The position numbers and the translations under genes were made by a program. Under the pieces are notes generated by a model. That model ran no database searches, had not been told where the DNA came from, and saw only the letters and a program-made list of their open reading frames with translations. Positions 1 to 15,500 of a stretch of DNA of 64,000 nucleotides are shown here, one piece after another (position 1 is the first letter of the stretch; each line of letters begins with the position of its first letter). This DNA comes from an uncultured Bacteroidota bacterium (lineage in GTDB: Bacteria; Bacteroidota; Bacteroidia; Chitinophagales; Chitinophagaceae): NCBI GenBank assembly GCA_903819975.1, contig CAIJFI010000002.1, positions 1 to 64,000 on the forward strand. The letters run 5' to 3'.

Positions 1-522
1 AATATTTACATATGCTGTTGTAGCGTCATTTGTTAATGTGTTTACAGGAACTGTTATTACTAAAGTTTCTGTTGGACAATTTGTTGTTTGACCTGGTGCA
101 CATACAGGAACCGTGTACGTATAAGTGCCAGCAGCAGTTGCTGTAAATGTATAAGTACCATTTGGTCCAACAGTTATTGTCGCTCCTGTAATTTGTGCAG
201 GTTGACCATACGTAGTACCAGCAGGAACCACATCGTTTGTTGAGATGTTTCCAGCAGTAGGAATATTTACATATGCTGTTGCAGCGTCATTTGTTAATGT
301 GTTTACAGGAACTGTTATTACTAAAGTTTCTGTTGGACAGTTTGTACTTTGACCTGGTGCACATACAGGAACCGTGTACGTATAAGTGCCAGCAGCAGTT
401 GCTGTAAAGCTATAAGTACCATTTGGTCCAACCGTAATAGTCGCTCCTGTAATTTGTGCAGGTTGACCATACGTAGTACCAGCAGGAACCACATCGTTTG
501 TTGAAATATTTCCAGCAGTAGG
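1..522 (-). repeat. Tandem 261-bp (87-residue) near-identical coding repeat, two copies visible
   Basis: Positions 1-261 and 262-522 align base for base with roughly a dozen differences, about 95% identity by eye. Each copy encodes one domain carrying TNDVVPAGTTYGQPAQITGA, a YTFTATAAGTYTYTVPVCAPG core and an LVITVPVNTLTNDA linker. The sequence resumes as a third, diverged copy at 523. Copy one starts exactly at the window edge, so the array probably continues to the left. Such high identity suggests recent expansion or ongoing homogenisation. Confidence 0.9.
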
Positions 523-3500
523 AATATTAATATACGCCGAAGCTAGATCTGGATTTAAAATTGGAGCAGGTGCAACTAAAATATGCAATGTTGCTGTAGC
601 ACAATCTCCTACTGCTGAACATACAGTGTAAGTAATATCTACAGGTCCACTAAATCCAGTGGCTGGTGTAAAGTTATAAGTACCATTGGCATTCAAAGTG
701 AATGTTCCTTGTGTAATTGTTGGCCCATTAACTAATGTTGCAGTTAAAGGTGCATTAGCTGAATTTTTATCATTTGATAAAACATTCCCAGCAACTGAAG
801 CTGTTCCAGTTGCATTAGCTAATACAGATGTATAATCATCTGCCGCTGTTGTACTTGCTTGAGCATTTGAAGGTGTTACTGTAAAATATACAACTGCATT
901 TTTACAATTTGCAGGTGTTGCATTATCACAAACATTATAGATTACACTATCGGCCCCAGTATAGCCAGCTGTTGGTGTATAAGTAATTGAACCATCTGTA
1001 TTTACCGTCACAGTACCATGCGCAGGTTGAACAGGAATAGTAACACTTGAAGGATTTAAAGTTGCTCCAAAATTACCTGCTTTATCATTTGCTAATACAT
1101 TTATTGTTGTAGAAGCATTTGCAGGAACAGTAGCAATATCAGTATTAGCAACCGGTGCATTAATTACTGCGGGATCTAATACGGTAATTTCTAAAGGAGA
1201 TAATGGACATCCACTTATTTGACCCGCTGCACATACAGGAATATAATAAATATAAGTACCTGGTACGGTAGCCGTAAATGTATAAGTGCCATTTGAACTT
1301 ACTGTAATTACTCCCCCAGTTGGATTGTTTGGATTATCTCCTGGTTGACCATAATAAGTACCAGACACTAATTGATCATTGGTAGAAAGATTTCCATTAA
1401 CTGGAACATTAATATTAGTTACATTAACATCTGGTAATAATATTGTAGAAGTATTTGGATTTGGTTCTACTAAAATATGTAAAGTTGCAGTTGAACATAC
1501 AGGAGGCGTGGATCCATCACATGCTTTATAAGTAATGTCTACAGGTCCTGTAAATCCTGCTGTAGGCGTAAATGTATAAGTACCATCCGCATTCATTGTA
1601 AATGTTCCCTGTGCATTTGTTGGGCCACTAATTAATGATGCAGTCAAAGAAGCATTTCCAGAATTTATATCATTTGTTAATACATTTCCTGTAACAGTTC
1701 TTCCTGCAATTACTAATGCTATATCATCATTGGCAGTAGTTGTAGTTGGAACTGAAACAGGATTTACTGTAAAGTAAACAACAGCCGTATTACAAAGTGC
1801 TGGTGATGAATTATCGCATATTGTATATGTTGAACTATCTGTTCCAACAAAACCACTAGCAGGCGTATACGTAATAGTTCCATCACTGTTAATTACTGCA
1901 GTGCCATGTGTTGGCACAACATTAATAGCTTCTGAAGCCGGATTGATTGCTCCCCCATTATTACCTGCTTTATCATTTGCTAAAACATTAACCGTTACTG
2001 GTGATCCAGCAGGTGTTTTAGCAATATCATTTGTTGCAATTGGCAAATCGGTAGGAACAGATGGATCCAATACGGTTATTTCAAGTGGCGTTAATGGACA
2101 AGCAGTAGTTTGACCAGGCGCACAAACTGGCACTTCATAAATATATTTACCAGGCGTAGTTGCAGTAAATGTATAAGTGCCATTAGGATTTACAACAAGG
2201 GTTGCCCCTGTTGGATTACTTGGATTACTTCCTGGTTGACCATATGTAGATCCAGCAGGTATTTTATCGTTAGAAGATAAGTTGCCACTAACTGGAACAT
2301 TAATATCTGTAGCATTTGCATCCGGTGCAATTATTGGAGCAGGCTCCACTAAAATATGCAATGTAGCAGTTGAACAAACTGGAGGTGTAGCACCCGTACA
2401 TGCAGTATAAGTAATATCTACCGGTCCACTAAACCCTACAGTTGGTGTAAAGGTATAAGTGCCGTTTGCATTCATAGTGAAACTTCCTTGTGCACTTGAA
2501 GGCCCAGAAATAATACTTGCAGTTAAAGCAGCTCCAGTTGAATTTTTATCATTCGTTAAAACACTTCCTGTAGCTGTTGCAGTACCATTTGTATTGGCAA
2601 CCACGGTAGTAAAGTCATCTGCAGCTGTTGTAGTTGGTGCAGCTGTTACAGGCTTCACTGTAAAGTATGCAACTGCAGTTTGACAAATTGGAGTTGGTGT
2701 AGTATTATCACAAACACTGTAAGTAACTGAATCTGTTCCAACAAAATTACTTGTTGGCGTATAAGTAATTGAGCCATTTGAATTCACAGTCACAGTACCA
2801 TGTGAAGGTTGAACCGAAATTGCAACACTAGCAGGATTTAATGTACCACCTATATTACCCGCTTTATCATTTGCTAAAATATCTACTGTTGTAGCAGTAT
2901 TAGCAGTAGTAGTTGCAATATCATTATTCGCAATTGGTTTATTTGATGCAGCTAGAGGGTCAACCACTGTAATCTCAATTGGAGATAATGGACAATTAGA
3001 TGTTTGACCTGGTGCACAAACTGGAACATAATAAGTATACTTACCTGGAGTAGTTCCAGTAAATGTATAAGTACCATCAGGATTCACAACAATTGTACCA
3101 CCAGTTGGATTATTTGGATTTGGTCCAGGTTGTCCATACGTAGTGCCGGCCGGAACTACATCATTAGTTGCTAATGAACCACTCACTGGAATATTAATAG
3201 ATGTAGATGTAAAGTCTGGCGCAATAATTGGAGCAGGATCTACTAAAATATGAAGCGTTGCTTTTTCACAAACTCCCGAATTTGAACAAGCTTGATAAAT
3301 AATATCTACAGTTCCACTATATCCAGGAGCAGGTGTAAATGTATAAGTACCATTGGCATTTAAAGTGAATGTACCTTGTGCAGATGTAGGTCCAGTAACT
3401 ACTGTAGCTGATAATGTCCCACCAGCTGTGTTGGTATCATTTGTTAAAACATTACCTGTTACACTACCCGTTCCATTAGCAGTTCCACTTACAGATGCAT

Positions 3501-6500
3501 AATCATCTACTGCAGTTGTAGCTGCAGGTGCATTAGCTGCATTCACTGTAAAGTAAACAACAGCTGTTTGACATAAAGGTGTTGGTGAGCTATTATCACA
3601 AACGCGATATGTAACACTATCCGAACCTAAGAAATTAGAAGAAGGTGTATAAGTAATAGTGCCATCACTATTTACAACAACTGATCCATGAGCAGGATTC
3701 ACTGCTATAGTAACACTTGAAGAATTTAAAGTGCCTCCAGGATTTCCTGCAGCATCATTGGCTAAAATATTTACAGTAACAGGTGTTGCTTTTGCAGTAG
3801 TTGCTGCGTCATTATTAGCCACTGGTTTATCTGTAGGCGGGACTGGTTCAAGTACTGTAATTTCTAAAGCAGTTAACGGACATCCTGTTGTTTGACCAGG
3901 CGCACAAACAGGAACATAATAAGTGTATTTACCTGGTGTTGTTCCAGTAAAAGTATAAGTCCCATTAGAATTCACAGTAATGTTACCCCCATTAGGATTG
4001 CTTGGATTAGAAGCTGGTTGACCATATGAAGAACCTGCAGGAACTAGATCATTAGTTGATAAATTGCCACTGACAGGAACATTGATATTTGCAACGTCAA
4101 TATCTGGAGTGGTATTACTAACAAAAATATTAAGCACACGCGCAGGGCCACTACATGTTGCACTATTGGCAACAACCGAAATTATTCCATCACTACCATC
4201 CACTTTAATGGTAATACTATTTGTAATTGAAGCGCCAGACCAGTTACCAGGAACGGTCCAAGTATAAGAAGTTGCTCCAAAAACCGCTGGAACTGAATAG
4301 GTATTTAAACTATTAGCAGCAACATAAATCGTACCAACAATAGAAGCTGGCTGAGCAGGTACAACCAATGCAGGTGCAATTGTAGCAGTTGTTGCAAGAC
4401 TTGTACATCCTGTTGAAGATTTAACAGTTACAGAATATGTTCCAGGTAAAACTCCTGTAAATAATCCAGTTGTATTAGTGTAATTTGATCCATCAATACT
4501 ATAAGTGAATCCTGTACCTAATGGAGCAGTTACCGAAATAGTACCCGTGTTAACAGAACATGTTGGATTGCTAATTACAACAGTAGGTGCTGCAGGATTT
4601 TGAAGAATAGAAATATTAATTGGAGCAGCTGAAGCTTGACAACCGTTTGCATCTGTTACTTGTATACCAAAATCACCTCCTATTGAAGTTGTATAGGTTG
4701 TGTTGGTTGCATTAGGGATAACATTGCCACTATTTAGCCATTGATAAGTATAAGAAGCCGTTCCAGCATTTGCAATAGCTGTAATAACTACAGAGGATCC
4801 AGCACATGCTGCATATGGATTAGCTGGCGAACTTATTAGCACAACAGGTTTAGGAAATTCTGTTACCGAAATAGCACAAGAAGTAGCTGTTGTAGCCGTA
4901 CTACCTTCAGTTACTACTAATTGATATTTACCTGCAACTGTAGCATTATAAGTTAAAGTATTATAACCAGTACCAGTTGCATTTGTAAATGTAGCCCCTC
5001 CATCGGTTGAAATCTGCCATTGATAAACAGGGCTATTATATCCTGTGCTTACACCAGAAATAGTAATTGAAGCATTCCCTCCCACACATAATGAAGTATT
5101 AGGTGCATTTAAAGAAGGTGCAGCTAATACTTTTGAAATTGGAGAAGTTGTCGTACAACCGTTATTAGTAATTGCAACGCTATAACTACCTGCTTGCGTT
5201 GCATTATAAGTAGCATTAGTTCCATTTAAATTAATGGCGTTACCATTTAAGAACCATTGATAGCTATTGCCAGTAGTGGCATTTGCATTAGTTGCAGTTA
5301 ATACTAAAGTAGAAGTACTACAGTTATTAAATGCAAGTGTAGCACCTTCGGTAACTGAAGGAACTGGCAATGCGTTAAATGTAACATTTTCAGCAGGACT
5401 AGCAATACTAGAGCATCCAGTTGCATTTGTTTCAACTACAGTATAATTACCAGTAACTGAAGGTGTAAATGTTTGATTATTTGCACCAGCAATTAAGACG
5501 CCATCTTTATACCATTGATTTCCAGTTGCATCACTACTAGTTAATGTAACAGTAGTACCAACACATATTGATCCACTTGCAGAAGAACTAATATTTGGTT
5601 GTGATGGAATTGGTGGAGCGGTATTTATAATTGCAGTTGATGCAGAACTTATACAACCATCTTCATTTTTAACCGTTACGTTATAAGAACCTGCAATAAC
5701 ATTATTGAACACATTACTTGTTTGATAGGACAACCCGCCATCAATTGAATATTGGTTATTACTGTTTACTACATTCACCGTAATTGAACCAGTTGCGGAT
5801 GCACATGTAGGTTGAGTTTGTGAAGTTACTGGTGCTAATGGCGGAACCACAGCAGCATTAATTACTACCGTTGTTGGCGCGCTAATACAACCTGCTGTAT
5901 TTTTTGCAGTCACATAATAAGTGCCAGAAGGCAATGCATTAAATAAAATAGTACTTGTATAAGTAATCCCATCTGCACTATATGTAAAGCCAGTACCTAA
6001 TGGCGAACTAACTATAATACTTCCAGATGTAATAGAACAAGTTGGTTGTGAATTTGCAGAAGCAATGACAGTTCCTGGTAAATCATTCACCGTTACTATA
6101 ATTTCTGCACGATCACTCTCTACCCCATTTACTATTTGTGATACAAAATAACTTGTAGTTCCCACAGCACTTGTACTAGGCGTAGGAGATAAAGCCGAAC
6201 CTGTTCCACCTGTTGCAACTGAATACCATTTTATTGCTCCATTAGCACTTGCAGTTGCAGTTAATGCAATTGAGGTAGTGTTTTTACAATAAACAATTGC
6301 GTTACCAACAATACCAATATTATTAATAATAGCTGGCGAAGTTGGTTTAACAGTAATTGTATACGGCACTAAAATACTTTCAACAGCCAATCCACCAGTT
6401 ATAATAGTTTGCGAAACGTAATATGTATAAACACCAGGTGTTGTAGGTGTAGATTGACTTGTTGCACTTGCAGTACCTGAAGTATTATTGGTATAATAAT

Positions 6501-9500
6501 TTAAAGTAGCCCCACTAATTGGTGTAATTAAAGCACTTGTATTTGTAGAAATAGACGAAGGTGTATTGCCTGTAACAAAAGTAATATCGGTAGTTACAGG
6601 AGGATTGGTAATTCCGGCAATAACCACTGACAATGTCGAAGCAGGACTTGCACACGCACCGTTTAATGCAGTCACTATAATTTGACCTCCACTTGTTCCA
6701 ATGGTTGCATTGATACTACTTGTGGTTGAAGTACCAGACCAACCCGTTGGCAAAGTCCAATTATATTCCGTTGCTGTTACATCGTTCGTTAGAGAATACA
6801 CACCACTTGACGCTGCCACAACAGTAGTTAAACCATTGATATTACTTGGTGTTGAAGGCGTTGGATTTACTGTAACTGTTGATGCAATTCTATCGGATTC
6901 AACACCACCAACAGTTTGAGAAACATAGTAAGTAGTATTGGTAGCCGTACCAGTTGAAGGCGTTGGCGCCGTTGTTGTTGCGGTACCACCAGTGCTAACG
7001 GTATACCATTTTAATAAAGTACCCGTAGCAGTTAATGGAACTGCAATATCATTTTGACAATAGGTAAGTGCCGCGATAGTTGGTTGCGCTGGCTTAATTG
7101 TTATCGTATAAGGAACCAACGCACTCTCTACCCCATTAATAGTTTGAGATACATAAAAAGTATACACTCCTGGAGTAGCAGGAATAGATTGAGTGGTAGA
7201 AGAAGATCCTGCAGGATTAGAGTAATAATTAATAGTAGCACCTGAAGTTCCAGCAATTAATCCACTCGTATTTGCAGGAATATTTGGATCACCAATAACA
7301 TAAGTTGCACTAGAAGCAGTTGGAGAATTGGTAACTGCAGCTGCAGCAGTAATCACACTTGTTGTACTTGCAACACTAGGACATCCACTTGCATCGGTCG
7401 CAATAACACTTACAGTTCCTGATCCAGCTCTTAAAATGTTAGTTAAAATACTATTTGTTATTGACGTGCCCGACATAAAGGAAGGAACTGTCCATATATA
7501 AGTAGTATTCGCAACATTGGTCACTGAATAAGTTTCCGTAGTTAAAGCTGTAACAGATGTATTTCCACTAATTAAACTTGGAGTAACAGTTGCAGGATTA
7601 ATCGTAGCTGTAATGGTAACCACCGCACTTTCTACCCCATTTACCACTTGTGAAACATAATAATTAATAGTACCTGTAGTTGAAGTAGCAGGAATTGGGG
7701 CAGTTGTAGATGCTGATCCACCAATACTTGTATACCAATTATATGAAGCACCTGTTGCACCTATTGCAGTTAAAGCGACAGCAGTAGCATTTTGACAATA
7801 CACAATATTGCTTACAGTTGGAGCCAGTGGCTTCACAGTTACAACGGCTTGCACGCGCGATAAGCTTGCGCAGAAACTAGCAGGATCATATTGCTCTACA
7901 TAATAATTAGTGATCCCTGCAACCGAAGTAGAAGGCACTAATGGAGTGCTTAATGCAACACCACCTGTTGCAGCAGCATACCATCTTAATGTATAAGTTG
8001 GATTAGTTGTAGCCGCATTTAATGCAGACGAAAAATCATTTATTAAATAGATAGGGCTACTTGCACTTGTAAGTGAAGCAGTCGTTACTGAAGTTATAGT
8101 CAATGTAAAACCAACCGACGCAGTACTATAACAACCAGCACTTGAGTTTTTAGCAAATAAATAATAAGTGCCCGCAGTATTAACCGCCGAAGGATTGGCT
8201 ACCAAGTTACTAGGTGAAGGACTTACTGAAGAAGTATGCCATTCATATACAACACCGCTCACCGCTTGTGGTTGATACACTGTTAAATCGGCAGATGCAT
8301 TAACACAAATAGTAGCAGCAGTAGCAGTTAAGTTAGGAGCAGCAGGCGGATTTACCACTGTTACCGTACTCGTTGCAGAACCAGCGCTACATGTAGTGGT
8401 ACCATCGGTTACATTAAAGCTATAAATACCAGAACCTGTTGCGGTATAGGTATTAGAAGTTGCACCTGTAATTGCATTACCATTATTATACCATTGAATA
8501 CTAGGATTGCTTGCACCTGTTGTTGCAGTTAATACCGCATTGGTACCCGCACATAATGTAGTACCAATTGCTGTATTGGCAATGGTAGCAGTTGGTAAAG
8601 GATTAACTATTACATCAGTAGCTGGAGTTGTATTGGTCCCAATAACAACACCAGATCTACCAATTGGATTTCCAGAAGCATCTAGGAATTGCGCAGCATA
8701 AGATCCTGCAGTAGTTGCTTTATATTCAAATGGCGCACTCGTTTGTACCGAACCAACCAAGGCATTATTATTAGCAGTATTAATCCATTGTATTTGAGTT
8801 GCACCACTAGCTAATGAAGTTGAAATAATGACACTACCTCCTTGACAGAATGTAGTAGATCCACTTGCACTAGCAGTAGGTAAAGCTGTAATTACTGTAG
8901 ATGCACTTAATGCATTACAAGTTGAAACAGTATTCGTTGCTTTCACTGTATAAGTACCCGTTGCAGTAACACTCAAAACATTTGTTGTTTGACCTGTAAT
9001 TTCAACTCCGTTATTATACCAGATATAAGAATAAGTACTAGTTGGAGCAGCAGAAGCTGTTAATTGAATACTTCCCCCACTTAATGATAATACCGATCCT
9101 TCTGCAATCGTCACAGTTGGAGGAGGATTAATGGTAACTGTTCCACCTGCAGTAGCTGAACTACAATAACCAGTAGCATTGGCAATCACACTGTAATTAC
9201 CAGAAGCAGTAGGATTATAAATAGCATTGGTTGCACCACCAATTGCAACTCCACCTAAATACCATTGATAAGTTGGTGAAGCTGTTGAAGAACTTGCACT
9301 TAAAGTAACAGGCGTTCCAGAACAAACTGAAACATTCGCACCAGTTAAGGTTGGGGTGACTACTGTAGGATTTAAAATAGCAATAGTACTTGTAATAGTT
9401 CCACAACTATTAGAGAACACCACTTGGTATTGATTGTTATTTTCAGAAGAAGGCGCTGCACTTAAATTTAAAGTAGCCGTTGCATAATTTGAATACACTA

Positions 9501-12500
9501 CACCAACATCCGTTGTTGTAGCATTGCCTGCATTAATTTTTGTCCAAGGTCCAGTGCCACTTGGTCTTGTTTGCCATTGATAAGTTAAATTCGCTCCAGT
9601 TGCAGCAGCTGTGAAGCTTGTTGAGAAAGTATTACATAATACACTATTACTAGGCTGAGCTGTAATAGTTGGTGCCGAACCAATATTTAAAGTTTCAATA
9701 TTAGAATAATTCGTACAAGAACCATTCGAAGTTGCAATACGATATTGATATCCATTTAATGCAGCACTTGTACTTGTACTTGTTGCTGTAATACTTAATG
9801 TACCTGTTGTAAAATTCGAATAAATAACCCCATCTAAGCTAGCCGAAATATCTACCCAAGTAGCCCCTCCATCCAAACTTCTTTGCCATTTTGTACTCGT
9901 CGCACCAGTAGTCCCCGATACAACTCCACCCGCTAAATTAATAGTACTCGTTGTAGCACAAATAGTCGTGGAGGTAGCCACCGCATACTTCGTATTGTTC
10001 GTAATAGAAATCGTACCCGCTAATGAATTAATGGTATTCCCATACCCATCGGTTGCTACTAAAGTATAGGCACCAGCATCACTTAATGTTAAATTCGTTA
10101 ATGCTAATGTTGCTGTTGTAGCACCACTTACATTAGCACCATTCACTAAATTAGTCGTTGCTTTTTTCCATTGATAAGTAACCGTATTAGTACCCGTTTT
10201 TGTAACCGTCAAAATAGCATTTGCATCCTGACAAGCAGTTAAACCAACAGGATTGCTTAATACAGTAACATTTACTGTATTGGTATTGGTTGTTAAACAA
10301 GAATTTACAAAACCTAATTGACAATAATAATTATCTGCATTACTTGTTGTTGCCGAACTAGTCACTGTATACGTTGCACTTGTTGCACCAGCAATGGCCA
10401 CCCCTGCTTTATACCATTGATAAGTTATTGTTCTGTTCGCTGGAGGTGTACCTGCTGTTGTAGTTAAAACAACAGACCCACCCACAAAAACTGTTTTATT
10501 TAAAGGTTGAACACTTATGTTTGGTGAAACAAGATCAGCCACCAAAGCAAATTGCGAATAGGTAGAAGTATATGTTACAACACCCGATTCAGTAGCTGTC
10601 TCTACCCCATTGGCTAAACCATTGTTTCCATAAGGGCCCGCAGCAATTGCATTGGCTATGGTTGTTGTTGAAGTCACAACACCACCTGTGCCATTTTTTA
10701 CAGACCCACTCGTTAATACACCATTCACACCAGACTCTTTTGCATCAGGACATCCATCACCATCGGAGTCTAAATCTAAACTGTTAGGTATGCCATCTCC
10801 ATCAGTATCACACACAATTGCCCCATCTAAAGCATCACTAAATTCAGTAGCAGAAAATTGGAAACCATTTGCTACATCCACTGGTAACCATGTTGTTGAT
10901 CCATTCAAACTATATTGAACACTTGCCTGTTCATTTACAGCACCATCTTGAATCGACAAGGCCATACGAACCCATTTTCCCGCATTGGCAGGACTGGTAA
11001 TCAATGCTCCGCCTTGATAATAAGGCCCACCAGTTCCATTGTACTTACCTTGGGAAACTAATTTAAGATCGTTTCTATTGGTAGTAACTAAAACACTTGT
11101 GCTACCACCGCCGCCTCCAGCTGGAGTTGCCGCTGTTATTGATGCACCATTATGAGCAACATATAAGTCAGCCGCATTCCAAGTAAGATTATCTTTACCT
11201 ATTCTAAATGAAATTTGAGTTGCATTTTTAAATGCAGTTGTAGAAGGAATTTTTACAAAAACCTCACGGTAAACAACAGTTCCAAAATCGGCAGATGGAA
11301 TATCTAATGTTGTTATTGCTTCTTTAATAACAGGCGTTGTTGCTGGAGGTAATTTAACTTCCCCATAAACATTTTGAGTACATTCTGCTCTAAGCGCACC
11401 AAAAGTAGTGCCAGCAAAACTATTTACATCTTGTTCTATTATATAAGCAAGTGTCCAACTTTTTCGAGAAACTTTTCCAACATTCGCTGCATTTTGATCA
11501 ATCAATAATGCAACATTACATTCTTCAGTATCTATTACCCCATCATTGTCATCATCCAAATCAATGATATCTGGTACGCCATCTCCATCCGAATCTGTAC
11601 ATGCATTTATGGTAGCATCTAAAGAATAATTATACGTGTAGGTTACTGTATATAAACCGCTCTCAGTAGCAGTTTCTAATCCATTCGCAAAACCATTCGC
11701 GCCATATAAACCAGGAATAACACTCGTTGTTAATTTTGCTGAGCTCGAAACCCCTGATGTTGAAATGTAAGTAGTACCAGCCTCTACAGCATCTGGACAA
11801 CCATCACCATCACTATCTAAATCTAACCTATTTGGAATGCCATCACCGTCTGAATCACAAACAGTAGGAACAGGGATATTGGAAAATGTCCATGTTGCTT
11901 TATTACCTGCATAGGCAGGCGATGTTAAATAGGAATTGGTACCTGCATAAGCATTAGAAACATTTTGTTGTGACCATGTGCCTGTCAAATTAAATCCACC
12001 GGTATTAGTAGTATTATTATCAATTACATAAGTATTAACACCATTGGTTATTAACATGGCATCTGCAAAAACATAAGTTGCCGCTGTGGATGCAGTTGGT
12101 GCTATTTTTACTGTAATGGTATTAGCAGCACTAGGCTTGATATTTGACGCAACTAATTTCCAGTTAGTAATTGAATTATATGTAAATGCATTCGGAGCAA
12201 CTCCATTAGTTCTTTGATCTAGCAATACATCTTGACTTGACATACCAGTAATATTCACAGGCACATTTGAAGCGATTGTTGTTGCTGGATAATTATAAGT
12301 ATATAAAGTATAAGGTGCAGATGCAGGACATTCAACTGTATCTAAAACACCATCATTATCATCATCCAAATCCAAAATATCTGGCACACCATCACCATCG
12401 GTATCTGTACATGCATTTATCGTGGCATCTAACGCATATCCATAAGTATAGGATCCCGTGTAAATTCCACTTTCTGATGTAGTTTCTAAACCATTGGCAA

Positions 12501-15500
12501 AACCATTTGCGCCATAGGGAGCAGGAATTGTACTTGCAGTTACCCTTGCCGTACCTGTTATACCCGAAGTTGAAATATAAGTAGTACCCGCTTCCACTGC
12601 ATCAGGACAACCATCACCATCACTATCCGTATCTAATTTATTTGGGATACCATCGCCGTCAACATCTGACAAACAATTGGTTTCTTTAAAATAAATTTCT
12701 GTAGCCCATCCTGCACCAGCAGTTGCTGCTATACCATAAATTCTGTAGTAAGTATAGGCAGTTCTGTTAGATGGAAAATTTGCAATGTTAGAATTATTGG
12801 TAGATAATCCGCCACTGGTTGATGTAGCAACATTATTATAAGTTAATGTACCAGTAACATCATTCCAAGTTGAATTATCATTACTACCTTGTATTTTGTA
12901 AGTAGAAGTAGTGGCAAATAAATATTGATTGGTATAATGTCCAATCTCTAAATAAGTTAACGTTTTAGGAGTTGGGAATTGGAAATTAAACCAAGGGCTA
13001 TTACTCAAGGTTCCTGTTGGTGCACTTGTTACATAAACATTATTGTCAACCCCATCAATTAAATTTGTAATCGTATTACTATTAAATGTGTAATTAATAG
13101 TTGAAGGCTTTGTGATAATCAGTCCTGTTTTACTTGTAATTGAAACAGTACAATTTTCTTCAATAGTATCCAGTATGCCATCATTGTCATCATCTAAATC
13201 AATAGCATCGGGAATTCCATCCCCATCCGAATCTGTACAAGCATTGATGGTTGCATCGGTTGCATAATTATAAGTATAAGTACTTGTGTAAATACCATTA
13301 TCAGTCACTGTTTCCAATCCATTTGCAAAACCATTGGTACCATAAGGTCCAGGAATGATACTTGTAGTTAATTTAGCAGAGGATGCAACACCTGATGTTG
13401 AAACATATGTGGTTTGTGCTTCCACCGCATCTGGACAGCCATCTCCATCTGAATCTACATCTAAATAATTAGGTATTCCGTCATTATCTGTATCAGCTAT
13501 TGTACAAGTTTGGTAGGTTGCCCCATTCATTGTAAAGCCTGCTTCATACCAAAATTGATTTGGCCCCGTGTAAGATAATGAGGTACGCGTATCTAATCCT
13601 AAAGTAATAGTAGTAGTTGTACCAATAGCAGTAAATGTTACCGAGCGCACTCCCGAACCATTTAAATAGGTGGCGCCTAACTCATACCCTGTTGATGCAT
13701 CAACCCCTTTTAAATACGGCTTAATACCCTCTGCATCTACAAAACTACTCATTAAGTTTACAGAGAAAGTATAAGTCATACCCGGAATCGTGGTATAGTT
13801 TTTATACATCTTACCGCATAATTGAGTGGTTGCACTACTACTCACAGATCCTTGAAAATCAAAATATGGAATTCCGCTGGTAAGCCCCATGTAATCAAAA
13901 TTAGAAATAATGGTTACAGAAGGTGATGGATCATAATCAAAACCATTCCAGCCAGAACAATGTGTTGTAATTCCAAAAGCCTGTGGTGTTGCAAGACAAG
14001 TTGCATTTGTTACCACAGGCGTACAATTCATTTCAGCAATATCTAATACCCCATCATTATCATCATCAATGTCATCTATATTTGAAACCCCATCGCCATC
14101 ACTGTCCAAACAAGCACTTATTGCAGATGATAAGGCTCTAATATATTTGTAGGTTCCACTATAAATACCACTTTCAGTGGCTGTTTCTAAAATATTCGCA
14201 AACCCATTTGCGCCTGTTGTTGCTGGATTTAAAAAGCTAGTATTCCCGAAAGCGGATGTTCCTATCGGTGCAGTTCCTGCCTCAATGGCATCTGGACAGC
14301 CATCTCCGTCTGAGTCTAAATCATTTTGATTGAATATTCCATCCCCATCCGTATCATTGTTACATGTACTTTTTGGATTTGCGCTTGCATTCGTTGAAGC
14401 TATTAAATTAAATCTAGCTTCACTTACACCACCATATCCACTTGTACCTGCAACACCAATTAATCTAAAGTATTTAAATTTTGTAGTGCCGGCTAAAGTA
14501 TTCGCAATGGTAAAAGTACCTGATGTAGCCGTAGAATAAACAGCTGCAGAAAGATCTTTCCAATACATATTATCTGTAGAACCTTGTAATTTAAAGGTAC
14601 TAGCTGTAGCACTTGACAATGCCCAATTTATTAAATCAAGACTCATCCCTGTAATAGCAATATAGGTATCAGCAGTAAATTTAAATATTTCTTTATCTAC
14701 CCAATTTTGCCCCGTCGCAAATCCGGAAGCAGTAGTTGCTGATCCATCAATAGATTGTCCAATGGCATAAGAAGAATATGGAGTTAAATCACTTGATACA
14801 TCATTTGGAGTCGCAAGTTCAGATAAAGAATAATAACAAGTTGGGGATTCAACCGCATTTAATATACCGTCATTATCATTATCTAAATCAATTAAATCGG
14901 AAACTCCATCACCATCCGAATCGGCACAAGCATTTAAAGTAGCCGTAATAGCATAATCATAATAATAAGTACTTGTATAAATCCCCGTTTCCGATCCTGT
15001 TTCTAAAGCATTCGCAAAACCATTCGCACCATATGCACCAGTTGCAATTGTATTTGCAATATTATTATTTCTAACAACTACTCCATTTCCCATATTTGAA
15101 ATAGTTCCAGCAGTTAATGTGCCGATAATTCCTGTTTCTTTTGCATCTGGACAGCCATCTCCATCTGAATCTAAATCAATCGTATTTGGAATTCCATCCC
15201 CATCCGTATCCAAAAGCGTACAAGTATAAATTTGGTGCATACTTGGTACATAATCAGAGGTAGGCATTAATCTTATTTCAGTTACACCACCATAACCATT
15301 TGTTCCAGCAACACCTACTAGTCGATATAAACTATAGGCAGTAGCTGTTTGTAAAGTATTATTGATAGTAAAGGTCCCTGTAGTTGCAGTAGAATAAGTT
15401 GCTACTGACAAATCGGTCCAACTTGACCCCGCATTATTTGAACCTTGTAATTTAAACGTACTTGTAGTTGCACTAGACAAACCCCAATTCAATAAATCAA

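Noticed and set aside
1..4110. Regular direct repeats suggestive of a CRISPR array
   Set aside because: Units of 261 and about 890 bp are in frame, have no unique short spacers, and encode recognisable beta domains.
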